Shown here: positions 6,668-13,928 of the stretch, piece after piece
Layout: every line of letters begins with the position of its first letter
How positions within the stretch are numbered: the first letter of the stretch is position 1
Assembly: GCA_031284385.1 (NCBI GenBank)
Contig: JAISZZ010000051.1
Coordinates: 1 to 14,427, forward strand
Direction of reading: 5' to 3'
Length of the DNA stretch: 14,427 nucleotides
DNA from: Treponema sp.
GTDB taxonomy: Bacteria; Spirochaetota; Spirochaetia; Treponematales; Breznakiellaceae
The notes under the pieces: model-generated
Database searches by the model: none
What the model saw: only the letters and a program-made list of their open reading frames with translations
What the model was told of the DNA's origin: nothing
Translations under genes and position numbers: made by a program

Positions 6668-7731
6668 TGCGAAAATTTCATACAAGTTTTTGGCTGATTC
6701 TGCTTCTCGTAGCGCTTATAATGTGCGGCAGCGAGGTAAATGAGCGATACTATCCAGACCGTTATTTTTTGAAAGGAACACAACGGGAACAAGATGTATT
6801 GAATAATTTATTCGCTCTATTGTCGCGGGAACAGGAGCCAGATTCGGCGCGTTTTTCGATAGTACGCGAAATCGCAAACGAGTATAAACGCCTAAAAGAT
6901 TATGGCCGCCTTATTAACTTTCTTTTAACTTGGGTTGATGAACATCCCGACGACCCGTTCAACACCTATCATTTGTTTATGGCGGCTTATGCTTATATGG
7001 AACTGGAGGCGGCGCCCGTTGCCGCACTGTATTTTAACTTAATAGTCAAGAATTATCCCGACCTAATTGTGCGGGGAGAATCTATACACATGGTTTGTTT
7101 ACAGCAGCTAATAAATCTTGAAGAAAATGTTGAGCAAAAAATTTGGTGTTATGAGGAGCTTATATCCCGTTTTCCAGAACAGAACGACAGGGGCGTTACA
7201 TGGTTTATGCTGGGGCAAACATACGAACAGGTGGGCGACTGGAACCACGCCATTGCCGCCTATACCCAGTTTTTGCAGTATTATGTTACCGTGGTTCCGG
7301 GTTTTCCCGATGCTTACACCTACGCCAAGCAAATGGTGGATTTCAATAATTCCGCGAAAAACTGGACATTTGAAAGCCTTGACGCACTTGTCGATACTAT
7401 AAAGCGTAATTTGGATGACGGAAACACATGGCGGCTTTGGCAGTACCGCGCACGGGTTAATTTTTTCGCCCGTTCATGGGCGCAGGCAGGCAGTGATGAT
7501 TCCGGTATGGCTGAATTCAACCTGTCTTCATTCGGAAGCGCCGGAAAACTACACTATGCCGATAGTTTGAGTGCCGACTCCAATTCAAACGAAGCGTATT
7601 TGCGGACGTGGGGGTGGTCGCAGTTTACTCCGATATGGTATTTCTACTTCCGAAGAATATACTTCCCGCTAGATCCTGACATTCATGGCCGCTGGGAATG
7701 GGCAGGCGTTTACTATGGGGAAAAATTTTAA
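6658..7731 (+). CDS. Exported TPR-like protein, function unknown
   Basis: The 357-residue product starts at GTG 6658, chosen because GAGGA (6645-6649) lies 8 bases upstream; an in-frame ATG at 6667 is the alternative. A hydrophobic stretch (SFWLILLLVALIMC) ends at Cys23. If this is a lipobox, the residue before the Cys is Met, which is atypical, so it may instead be a plain signal or anchor. Residues about 60-215 are helical and TPR-like, with the clearest unit TWFMLGQTYEQVGDWNHAIAAY (181-202). The C-terminal 45 residues are rich in Trp, Tyr and Phe and end in GRWEWAGVYYGEKF, which may be a separate small module. I recognise no named family. It is divergent from the other TPR gene, and the two may be functionally linked. 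It converges on the HslJ-like gene with 12 bases between stops. Confidence 0.82.
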   Translation: MISMRKFHTSFWLILLLVALIMCGSEVNERYYPDRYFLKGTQREQDVLNNLFALLSREQEPDSARFSIVREIANEYKRLKDYGRLINFLLTWVDEHPDDPFNTYHLFMAAYAYMELEAAPVAALYFNLIVKNYPDLIVRGESIHMVCLQQLINLEENVEQKIWCYEELISRFPEQNDRGVTWFMLGQTYEQVGDWNHAIAAYTQFLQYYVTVVPGFPDAYTYAKQMVDFNNSAKNWTFESLDALVDTIKRNLDDGNTWRLWQYRARVNFFARSWAQAGSDDSGMAEFNLSSFGSAGKLHYADSLSADSNSNEAYLRTWGWSQFTPIWYFYFRRIYFPLDPDIHGRWEWAGVYYGEKF

Positions 7732-7743
7732 CCGTCTAAAGCA

Positions 7744-8301
7744 TTACTGCCGTGTGTAGCGAAGCACGATTTCTTCGTTCTGACTGGGATATGCGTACAA
7801 TTCAAGCTCTCCATTCACGATTTCCCACTGGTTTGTATGTTGAAGGTACCAGTAATACTCGGTTTCCATCAGGCCGCCTATATTGATATTCGCCGCCATC
7901 AATGTACTGACTATGGTACGCAGGCGTATATTATGGTTATGCCGCAACTCGTATGTTGTGTAGTAACGGTTTGGGGCGGCTTTGCCGTTTACACCCTCTT
8001 CTGTCAGTTGAAGAATAAACATATCGCCCATTCCATTTTGAGACATGGCTTCGCGGTCAAGCTCGGTTTTACCGTAACCTATCCGTATCTCGCAGAGCTG
8101 CCAGATAATATCCGCTACATCATCGTAAGCGGACGTTCCGGTTACGGCCGGCTTTTCAGGCGTTACTTCTACCGTTTGCGGCGGCTTTTCAATGAATGTT
8201 ACTTCACTCATATTACCTTTTTTGTATGACGAGCAGCTTAAACAAAAAGTAAGCAGCATTATTATCATGTACCGGAAAAAAAATTTTATATATCCACGCA
8301 T
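7744..8301 (-). CDS. HslJ/META-domain-like lipoprotein
   Basis: The 185-residue product has a signal ending TFCLSC, lipidation expected at Cys23, then a Thr/Pro/Glu-rich linker to about residue 58. Residues about 60-183 match the pattern of META/HslJ domains: IIWQLCEIRIG, a Met-Gly-Asp-Met-Phe strand, APNRYYTTYEL, then TIVSTLMAA followed by GGLMETEYYWYL and a final LELYAYP...EEIVLRY strand pair. META domains occur in heat- or stress-linked lipoproteins of unclear biochemical role. The ATG at 8301 is preceded by AAGGA with 6 bases of spacing. TATTAT, 11 bases before the ATG, could be a -10, but no convincing -35 accompanies it. Its 3' end faces the TPR-like gene with no room for a terminator. 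Confidence 0.8.
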   Translation of the reverse strand: MRGYIKFFFRYMIIMLLTFCLSCSSYKKGNMSEVTFIEKPPQTVEVTPEKPAVTGTSAYDDVADIIWQLCEIRIGYGKTELDREAMSQNGMGDMFILQLTEEGVNGKAAPNRYYTTYELRHNHNIRLRTIVSTLMAANINIGGLMETEYYWYLQHTNQWEIVNGELELYAYPSQNEEIVLRYTRQ

Positions 8302-8362
8302 AGAAAATCCTTATAATAGAGTTGCTCAAAAACTTCAGTTGTTAAACAATTTTCGATAAAGG

Positions 8363-8387
8363 CAGCAAAATGCGGCGCATTTTGCTG
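8363..8387. repeat. Perfect 11-bp inverted repeat with 3-base loop
   Basis: CAGCAAAATGC (8363-8373) and GCATTTTGCTG (8377-8387) are perfect reverse complements separated by GGC. No T-run follows on either strand, and no gene ends here, so it is not a normal terminator. It could be an operator, a REP-like intergenic palindrome, or part of the leader of the HslJ-like gene if transcription starts far upstream. Confidence 0.65.
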
Positions 8388-8566
8388 GACTTGTGATAGT
8401 ACCATAAGGTTCTTGAACAAGTTCAATATTCGGAAACCGTTTGAGAGCATTGTATCTATAATACACAACATCGAAATTTTTTTGAACTGGCCGCCGCGAG
8501 TTTTCACGCCCGCTAATTCCAGCTCGCGCCCATTCCTGAGCCGGCCAGTCCGTCATCGTTCCTCAC

Positions 8567-8595
8567 TTTACCTAAAATTACAAGTCCCTTAAAAT
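8567..8595 (+). promoter_or_regulatory. Candidate promoter of the mechanosensitive channel gene, -10 eight bases from the ATG
   Basis: TTTACC (8567-8572, 4 of 6) and TAAAAT (8590-8595, 5 of 6) are 17 bases apart. The ATG follows at 8604 after 8 bases, and there is no ribosome binding site between them. A leaderless transcript is predicted. A second TAAAAT at 8573-8578 has no matching -35. Confidence 0.5.
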
Positions 8596-8603
8596 AAAAT
8601 TGT

Positions 8604-9878
8604 ATGGATGTTTATTTACAATCGTTATTAGATTCGTTATATGGGACTGGGGGTTTTTCTAAGAGCCAACTCGAAACGGTAAATCAGGTAGCCTCAGTCA
8701 TAATCTTTACCATCATAATTTTAGTTATTGAAAAGATAAGTGTCTTCATATCCCAAAAGATACTACCGCGTATTTTAGACAAAACAACCAGCGTCTGGAG
8801 TAATGCCATGATGCGAAGCGGCTTTTTGCGCCGTGCCGTGCGCATTGTGCCTGCCGTTACAGCATACCTTGTGATACCTGTGATTTTCATTGAAGATGGA
8901 CTGCTTACAGTTATAGTCAAACGCATGGCGCTTGCCTGTATAGCCGGTATTTCCTCCCATATTGCCGCCGGTTTCCTTGACGCGCTTCAAATCGTCTATC
9001 AAGCCAACACCGAAGAACTCGCTAAAAGGACTCCGATAAAAGGCTATATTCAGCTTGTAAAAATATTTTTGTACACCATCGGCGGATGTTTGGTCGTAAC
9101 GTCTATTATGGATGTGTCGTCTCTCGGAATACTGAGCGGTATCGGTGCATTGAGCGCGGTTCTTATGATTATATTCAAAGATTTGTTACTCGGTTTTGTG
9201 TCGGGGATGCAGCTTTCCTCCAACGATATGATTCGCATCGGGGACACGATAGAAATGCCGAAATTCGGTCTGTTCGGTACAGTGATAGATATAACGCTTC
9301 AATCCGTTGTAGTGCGTAACTGGGACATGAAGATATGCACGGTGCCGGTATACAGTCTTATTTCCGACAGTTTTCTTAACTGGCGCGGTATCAACGAGGT
9401 AGACGGGCGGCTTATAAAACGCTCGCTGTATATAGATGTGCAATCCATACGCTTTCTTTCGCCCGACGAAATAGAAAAACTATCCCGTATCCCGCTGCTT
9501 TCTGAACACATACGCGGCAGTATTGATGAAATAACGGACTACAACGAGAAAAATAAAGCTTCGCCTGACGATACCATATCGGAACGGCGGCTTACAAACC
9601 TTGGTGTTTTTAGGGCTTACACGGAACGTTATATAAAGAGTCTGTCTGTAGCGTCCGCCGCTCTGCCATTCGTAATCCGCCATCTTCAGCCGGAAGCTAT
9701 GGGTATGCCGATGGAGATTTACTTTTTTTGCGTAGATAAGGTTTGGCAAAATTATGAAAACATACAGTCCGGTATATTTGAACACCTGCTTGCCATAATA
9801 AAAGAATTTGACCTTAAAGTGAGCCAGATGCCCAACGGTATGGATATGCGCTATTTGGCGGAAACTTCGCGAGCTTGA
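8604..9878 (+). CDS. ybdG: Mechanosensitive channel of the MscS superfamily, YbdG type
   Basis: The 424-residue product is close to the length of E. coli YbdG (about 415), a miniconductance channel of the inner membrane that responds to membrane tension. Four to five hydrophobic helices lie near 27-49, 80-98, 102-124, 148-170 and the pore helix 173-203. The sequence PIKGYIQLVKIF (144-155), SGIGALSAVLMIIFKDLLLG (178-197) and GMQLSSNDMIRIGDTIEMP (201-219) are the family signature leading from pore helix into the cytoplasmic beta domain. VVVRNWD and SFLNWRG (236-262) follow as in YbdG. The C-terminal part (270-424) is the extended cytoplasmic domain of this subgroup. No Shine-Dalgarno sequence is present. 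The stop codon directly touches the stop codon of the convergent gene. Confidence 0.92.
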   Translation: MDVYLQSLLDSLYGTGGFSKSQLETVNQVASVIIFTIIILVIEKISVFISQKILPRILDKTTSVWSNAMMRSGFLRRAVRIVPAVTAYLVIPVIFIEDGLLTVIVKRMALACIAGISSHIAAGFLDALQIVYQANTEELAKRTPIKGYIQLVKIFLYTIGGCLVVTSIMDVSSLGILSGIGALSAVLMIIFKDLLLGFVSGMQLSSNDMIRIGDTIEMPKFGLFGTVIDITLQSVVVRNWDMKICTVPVYSLISDSFLNWRGINEVDGRLIKRSLYIDVQSIRFLSPDEIEKLSRIPLLSEHIRGSIDEITDYNEKNKASPDDTISERRLTNLGVFRAYTERYIKSLSVASAALPFVIRHLQPEAMGMPMEIYFFCVDKVWQNYENIQSGIFEHLLAIIKEFDLKVSQMPNGMDMRYLAETSRA

Positions 9879-10700
9879 TTACTTAGGAAGTTTGTTCCAT
9901 TCGGATTGCCGTATACTGTTGTGGCGGATCACTATTTTTTCATAATCCTCAAATTCTATGGTCGTTTCGATTCGGTTTCCTTTTAACAAATTCTCGTTTT
10001 CGTACAGCATGAATTCCCAACGCATAGGCTCCGCTTCTTTTGCCAGTATTTTAGCTATTGGAAGCGGCAACGGATAGTAAAAGTTCTCATTGTTTGGAGA
10101 AATTTGCCGTATGTTGAGCGTGTTATTTTCTATTTTGTAAGACAACATCATGTTTACGCCGGAAGCGAAAAATGCAAATGCTTTGCCGTCTGGCAGAATC
10201 CGTATCAATTTTATTCCCGTATCTCCACGCCAAAGTCCAAAAATTTTTTCAGGGATGATCAATTCAGCGTCCGGCGTTTCAGGTGGAGACTCAAAATCCC
10301 CCCGCCATTCAAACGCGGCGTTCACTATGTTGTGAAGGTTTAACGCTATGTCCTTCGTTGTTTTATATCTGGCAGTCTGCCGTGAAAGCTCGCGGGAGGC
10401 GGCATCGCTCACCACAAGCTCAAATATCCGGTTATCTTCTTCTGGATATAGGCTTATATCAACAAAGTAATCGGGAGACAGACTGCTGCCGCCGGCAAGC
10501 GCGTTGTCCGGCGGCAGTATTATTACATCCTGCTTGTCGGAAAAGTATGAATAGACCAGCGTTTCCAATAAACGGGCTTCTTCGAGACTTGTGCCTTCAA
10601 CCGTAAGTGGTTGTATTTTGAAAATGGCTTTTTCATCCTGCGCGTCTAAGTAAACAAACATGATGAGCATAAGAAGCGTAGAAATTGCCGCTTTTTTCAT
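9879..10700 (-). CDS. Exported two-domain protein, function unknown
   Basis: The 273-residue product has a signal peptide (two Lys, hydrophobic core ISTLLMLIMFVYL) with a likely cleavage after LDA at residue 20. Residues about 25-130 alternate strands and helices (TSLEEARLLETLVYSYF, then DYFVDISLY, then RTA-like SRQTARYKTTKDIALNL), which recalls periplasmic CsgG/LpoB-like domains. A Pro-rich link (139-145) leads to residues about 152-273, beginning GLWRGDTGIKLIRILPDGKA, which looks like a small beta-barrel or lipocalin-like fold. Both comparisons are from pattern alone. The ATG at 10700 has no ribosome binding site but lies 7 bases after a good -10. The 3' end abuts the channel gene with zero spacing. 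Confidence 0.8.
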   Translation of the reverse strand: MKKAAISTLLMLIMFVYLDAQDEKAIFKIQPLTVEGTSLEEARLLETLVYSYFSDKQDVIILPPDNALAGGSSLSPDYFVDISLYPEEDNRIFELVVSDAASRELSRQTARYKTTKDIALNLHNIVNAAFEWRGDFESPPETPDAELIIPEKIFGLWRGDTGIKLIRILPDGKAFAFFASGVNMMLSYKIENNTLNIRQISPNNENFYYPLPLPIAKILAKEAEPMRWEFMLYENENLLKGNRIETTIEFEDYEKIVIRHNSIRQSEWNKLPK

Positions 10701-10707
10701 AATAAAC

Positions 10708-10736
10708 AGTATAGCAGTAAAGCGTCCTAATGAAAA
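10708..10736 (-). promoter_or_regulatory. Extended -10 promoter directly before the exported orphan gene
   Basis: On the minus strand TTTTCA (10736-10731, 4 of 6) is followed after 17 bases by TATACT (10713-10708, 5 of 6). TG stands one base before the -10, forming an extended -10. The ATG begins 7 bases later at 10700, and no Shine-Dalgarno sequence lies between, so a leaderless mRNA is predicted. Confidence 0.65.
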
Positions 10737-10763
10737 GTAAAATAAACGGGTGGATACACTAAA

Positions 10764-10781
10764 TCCGCGAGGATACGCGGA
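10764..10781 (-). terminator. Short GC-rich hairpin, possible terminator
   Basis: TCCGCG and CGCGGA pair perfectly around a 6-base loop. On the minus strand the stem is followed by TTTAGTG, a poor T-run, so termination is only a possibility. It lies about 64-81 bases upstream of the exported orphan gene and could end any transcript arriving from the small secreted protein gene. Confidence 0.35.
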
Positions 10782-10973
10782 GCGCTCTTAAACCTTATGG
10801 AAAGATGCCACCGTTTCGCGCCGGGTCAGAGCATCAAAAATGGAATTTCAGGCGAAAAGCGGAATTGTCTATATAATACAACTTTCAGAACGGGAAACCG
10901 GGGAAATATTCATTTGAAAATCAGATTTTTTGAGGAAAACAAAAAAAGCACTCAACTCGAATTGTGGTTTATT

Positions 10974-11005
10974 CTAAGGACAGCTCATTTTCGAGCCGTC
11001 CTTAG
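10974..11005 (-). ncRNA. Strong stem-loop, candidate structured RNA or 3' UTR element
   Basis: CTAAGGAC-A-GCTC (10974-10986) pairs with GAGC-C-GTCCTTAG (10993-11005) around a 6-base loop. On the plus strand the central pair is an A-C mismatch, but as minus-strand RNA it becomes a G-U wobble, giving an unbroken 13-bp stem with loop GAAAAU. That asymmetry favours function in minus-strand RNA. A T7 run follows 26 bases downstream (10947-10941). No Rfam family is recognised. Confidence 0.45.
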
Positions 11006-11069
11006 TATTGAATTGCTCATACTTTCATGCAGAATTTTGGAAATGATCTTTATATGGGGTATGGAATTT

Positions 11070-11126
11070 ATCAATGAGACAATCAGCCTACCGGAAAATA
11101 ATCGAAGGATATTTCATCTCATTGAT
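11070..11126. repeat. 10-bp inverted repeat with 37-base spacer
   Basis: ATCAATGAGA (11070-11079) and TCTCATTGAT (11117-11126) are perfect reverse complements. The pair lies between the small secreted protein gene and the strong stem at 10974-11005 and could form part of one larger RNA fold. A match of this length and spacing can also arise by chance about once in a window this size. Confidence 0.45.
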
Positions 11127-11202
11127 GTAATAATCCACTTCCGCTAATGTAGGCAGTACGAATATGTGATGATCATTACCGCAATTCCTCTGTAGCACCG
11201 AA

Positions 11203-11616
11203 CTATTTTTTCGCTGGCGCAGGCGCGGCTGCGGGTGCGGCGGGCGCAGCCGCAGGTGCGGCAGCAGCGGGCTTAGCGGCGGCGGCGGCAGCAGCTTCAA
11301 CTTTTACAATTTTGATAACGCCTTTACCATCCTTATATCCCTTGCCTTTGTAAGCAACGGTCTGTGTTTTCCCAGCCGCTACTTTAGCAGGTGCCTCGTT
11401 TACACCCTCAACACTGTATGTAACCGTAGCTTCAGCCGCACCGTCGTTGATAATGAAAACGCTGGCCGCGCCTTTTACTAATACCCAACCGGACGATACT
11501 TTGCTGGCCGCGTCTGTAGCCGAAACCGTCGCGCCTGCGGGCGGTTTTTGTTGTGCTACCGCGAGTGCGGATACCACAAATAACAATACCATAGCACCTA
11601 ACACTGTCATTTTCAT
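11203..11616 (-). CDS. Small secreted protein with Ala/Pro/Lys-rich tail
   Basis: ATG at 11616 is preferred: GGGG lies 7 bases before it and it gives a compact signal peptide (MKMTVLGAMVLLFVVSALAVA), while the upstream in-frame TTG at 11631 has no ribosome binding site. The mature protein is about 115 residues. Residues about 22-108 are beta-strand-like (SGWVLVKGAASVFIIND, ATVTYSVEGV, TQTVAYKGKGY, GVIKIVKVEA) and contain no Cys. The last 30 residues are almost only Ala, Pro and Lys, ending in PAPAKK. Such tails are often flexible or wall-interacting, but I do not recognise the family. The gene has its own strong promoter after the chemoreceptor and may be highly expressed. Confidence 0.8.
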   Translation of the reverse strand: MKMTVLGAMVLLFVVSALAVAQQKPPAGATVSATDAASKVSSGWVLVKGAASVFIINDGAAEATVTYSVEGVNEAPAKVAAGKTQTVAYKGKGYKDGKGVIKIVKVEAAAAAAAKPAAAAPAAAPAAPAAAPAPAKK

Positions 11617-11666
11617 AAAAGACCCCATCAAAAAAAGTTTTATATATCTTAAAGCTAGATATCTAT

Positions 11667-11696
11667 ATTATATCGCACGGATATAAATATATTCAA
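11667..11696 (-). promoter_or_regulatory. Promoter of the small secreted protein gene
   Basis: On the minus strand TTGAAT (11696-11691) and a perfect TATAAT (11672-11667) are 18 bases apart. The -35 lies just 3 bases past the chemoreceptor stop. The predicted leader of about 45 bases contains the palindrome TAGATATCTA (11654-11663) near the transcript start, and the weak GGGG ribosome binding site. Confidence 0.65.
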
Positions 11697-11698
11697 GA

Positions 11699-13861
11699 TT
11701 ATTCCACCTTAAATTTTGAAATCTCACTGACCAACGTGTTTATATGGCTCTTGTTTTCAACGCTTATTTCGCTTACGCGAGTTACAGCCACGTTAATCTG
11801 CTCCGCACCGGATGCCATTTCATTCATTCCATTGGTGATTTCCTGCGTAAGTCCGGCAAGGTTCTTGCTTTCTGAAATTACTTCACGGCTTCCTGTCCGC
11901 ATCTCTTCTGAACCGCTCTTAACCAATTTCGTTATATCGTTAAGCTGCCCTACTGATTCAAGTATTTGCTGACTTCCGGAATTTTGTTCTTCCATAGAGC
12001 GGCGGATGTTTTCTTCTTGTTCCGAAACCGTTTTAACTCCCTTGTCAATAGCCTCGAATCTATTCAAAACCGAATCCGTTGACCTCATTATTTTATCAAT
12101 AGATTCTTTGATTTTTTTGAGAATCCCCGCGATAGTTTTGGATTGCTCGCCAGAAGATTCGGCTAATTTCCTGATTTCATCGGCGACAACGGCGAATCCC
12201 TTGCCCGATTCTCCTGCGTGCGCGGCTTCAATAGCCGCATTCATGGACAGAAGGTTGGTCTGACTTGCAATATTCTCCATGACTGCGGTAATTTCCAGCA
12301 AGCCCTCGGACTCTCTCGCTATTCCTTGAATATCAGACGCGACTTCCTGCAGCCCGCTGCGCCCAATTTCGGAAGCGTCCGCAAGATTCTTGACATTATC
12401 TCCATTTCGCACGAGCGTTTGTGTTACCGAAGTTATATTAGCTATCATTTCCTCTATTGCGGACGAAGAACGTGCGATATTTTCCGATTGGCTTTCAATA
12501 TGCTGGTTCAACTGCTCAATATTATCGGTTATCTGCCCCATAGTCGCGTTAGTTTCTGTAACGCTCGCCGACTGGTTGACTGTTTGTCCTTTGACGCTTT
12601 GAATATTGGCGGCAATTTGATTTACGGCAGCCGCTGTCTCCGTCATATTAGACGCAAGTTCATTTCCTATGCCCAAAAGAGCCTTAGATTGCTGTTTTAT
12701 AATAACAACAAGCGCCTTGATTTTATCTATCGTGAGATTAAAATAGTGCGCCATATCGCCGATTTCATCTTTAGACTTTATGTCAAGACGCTTTGTAAGA
12801 TCCCCCTCTCCTTCGGATATATCTTTAAGCATAGCGGCAATGCCTATTATGGGCTTTACTATGGTTCCCGATATGAAGAATATAATAACCACAGTAAGGA
12901 TAACAGCAATTCCTACAAAAATAATGGTAAATATGAGCAATGTGTTCAATTCTGCCAGAACCGTTTCGCGAGGTACGGAAATAATCACCACCCACGCCGT
13001 CGTTGTCCTGCCGGCGCAAAAAGGATACATGGCGAACATCATATTCCCTTCTTCCATTACGGAGGGTGTAACCGACTTTATTGATTCAAGAATCTTATTG
13101 ACACCTTCTTGCCCAATAGACTGCAAAGAAGTGGTCTGAAATTTAGAGCCGCGCAGTTGAGACTCAAAATTGGCCGCAATAGTCCCGTCATTGGAATAAA
13201 CCGCTGCCATGCCCGTACCATAGGGCCTCAAATCTCCAACGATAGTCTGTAACGGTGTAATAACGACGCTCATCCCCACAAGTCCGTATATTGTTCCTTC
13301 TCGCATTATTGGAATTCGTACGTCAATAGTAAAAGTATCTTCCCCCTGAATAACCGTCTTAACCGGATTAGATATGGTTTCATTCTCATTAAGCGCAGCA
13401 AGGGCTTCTTTATAATTCGGGTATGGCTTTACGGCTATGGCGCCTGTCTCTCTCGTATACATAGTTATATACTGCCCGCTCTCATCGGTGCCGGGCGTAT
13501 TGATATGATCGCTATCCAATTCATCTAGGGCGTCAGGTTTCCAAACAGTATAAATGCTCAGAAAATCGGGGTTTGACTCAAGCACACCATACATGGTGCT
13601 GTTGTAATTGTCGCGCCTTTCAGTCGCATTAATATCTTGAAAACTGTTCATTATCTGGGATAATGTGCGAAGAATATCCATATAGTTGTCAAAGCTTTTT
13701 TGTATATCTTTTGCGGTAACTCCAGCCATATTTTGTAAATTATCCAGCGCCGTAGCGCTCTGAATTGAGCTTGCACGGGAAAGCAAAACAACAGCTATAA
13801 TACCTGTCATGGCAATCGACATAACAGCCATAATTAAAGTCAATCTTAAACGTAACTTCAT
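11699..13861 (-). CDS. Methyl-accepting chemotaxis protein with dCache-type sensor
   Basis: The 720-residue product is a full-length transmembrane chemoreceptor. Helix 1 (about 7-28) and helix 2 (about 309-331) flank a periplasmic double-Cache-like sensor of about 280 residues, with [39 protein letters not shown] split across it, and [12 protein letters not shown] in the second lobe. A HAMP domain (about 332-385, KPI...[20 protein letters not shown]) follows. The cytoplasmic coiled coil has the conserved CheA/CheW-binding tip at about 529-564 ([20 protein letters not shown], then [18 protein letters not shown]). The C-terminus is SKFKVE, lacking a NWETF-type CheR-tethering pentapeptide. The ATG is preceded by AAGGA with 7 bases of spacing. 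The ligand is unknown; no other che or fla gene is in the window. Confidence 0.96.
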   Translation of the reverse strand: MKLRLRLTLIMAVMSIAMTGIIAVVLLSRASSIQSATALDNLQNMAGVTAKDIQKSFDNYMDILRTLSQIMNSFQDINATERRDNYNSTMYGVLESNPDFLSIYTVWKPDALDELDSDHINTPGTDESGQYITMYTRETGAIAVKPYPNYKEALAALNENETISNPVKTVIQGEDTFTIDVRIPIMREGTIYGLVGMSVVITPLQTIVGDLRPYGTGMAAVYSNDGTIAANFESQLRGSKFQTTSLQSIGQEGVNKILESIKSVTPSVMEEGNMMFAMYPFCAGRTTTAWVVIISVPRETVLAELNTLLIFTIIFVGIAVILTVVIIFFISGTIVKPIIGIAAMLKDISEGEGDLTKRLDIKSKDEIGDMAHYFNLTIDKIKALVVIIKQQSKALLGIGNELASNMTETAAAVNQIAANIQSVKGQTVNQSASVTETNATMGQITDNIEQLNQHIESQSENIARSSSAIEEMIANITSVTQTLVRNGDNVKNLADASEIGRSGLQEVASDIQGIARESEGLLEITAVMENIASQTNLLSMNAAIEAAHAGESGKGFAVVADEIRKLAESSGEQSKTIAGILKKIKESIDKIMRSTDSVLNRFEAIDKGVKTVSEQEENIRRSMEEQNSGSQQILESVGQLNDITKLVKSGSEEMRTGSREVISESKNLAGLTQEITNGMNEMASGAEQINVAVTRVSEISVENKSHINTLVSEISKFKVE

Positions 13862-13897
13862 AATATTTTCCTTAAATCTCTTTGAAGCAAAGAATTT

Positions 13898-13911
13898 CGT
13901 CTTTAAAGACG
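13898..13911. promoter_or_regulatory. 14-bp perfect palindrome in the chemoreceptor leader
   Basis: CGTCTTTAAAGACG is its own reverse complement and lies 37 bases upstream of the chemoreceptor ATG. If transcription starts just after the candidate -10 at 13928-13923, the palindrome covers about +5 to +18, a position fit for a repressor operator. A second palindrome, TAGAGCTCTA (13942-13951), lies upstream of that -10. One 14-bp palindrome is expected by chance in a window of this size. Confidence 0.4.
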
Positions 13912-13922
13912 CCCTTTAAAAG

Positions 13923-13928
13923 AGTATA
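13923..13928 (-). promoter_or_regulatory. Weak candidate -10 of the chemoreceptor gene
   Basis: TATACT (13928-13923) matches the -10 consensus at 5 of 6, but no convincing -35 or extended -10 accompanies it. No clear flagellar sigma28 sequence is visible either. A leader of about 55 bases would result. Confidence 0.3.

Larger units (their letters stand above)
8302..8603. other. 302-base divergent intergenic region
   Basis: No gene is supported here. The short open frames have no homology that I recognise and run across a perfect hairpin. The region holds that hairpin (8363-8387) and the candidate promoter of the channel gene at its right end. The left end carries the ribosome binding site of the HslJ-like gene. 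Around 8470-8560 I see nothing beyond ordinary sequence. Confidence 0.5.
10701..11202. other. 502-base gene-free region with several inverted repeats
   Basis: No convincing gene lies here: the one longer plus-strand frame (10797-11147) has no ribosome binding site, no recognisable domain, and spans stem structures. The region is downstream of the small secreted protein gene on the minus strand. It contains hairpins at 10764-10781 and 10974-11005, a long-spaced inverted repeat at 11070-11126, and seven minus-strand T residues (10947-10941). It may be a long structured 3' untranslated region or hold a small RNA. Confidence 0.45.

Noticed and set aside
8286..8556. Two overlapping 73-residue minus-strand frames, possible small gene or transposase remnant
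   Set aside because: They read through a perfect hairpin, overlap the start of the HslJ-like gene, and show no domain. A dispersed repeat remains possible but cannot be shown from one copy.
10797..11147. 116-residue plus-strand frame in the gene-free region
   Set aside because: No ribosome binding site, no domain, unlikely composition, and it spans the 13-bp stem and half of an inverted repeat.
11088..11300. Shifted frame extending the Ala/Pro tail of the small secreted protein by about 38 residues
   Set aside because: It would need a frameshift in the low-complexity tail. No slippery site is evident, and the natural stop gives a sensible protein; only a homologue with the longer end would revive it.
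12218..13084. 288-residue plus-strand frame
   Set aside because: It is fully antisense to the chemoreceptor and rich in Arg, Tyr, Cys and His, typical of a shadow of a conserved gene.
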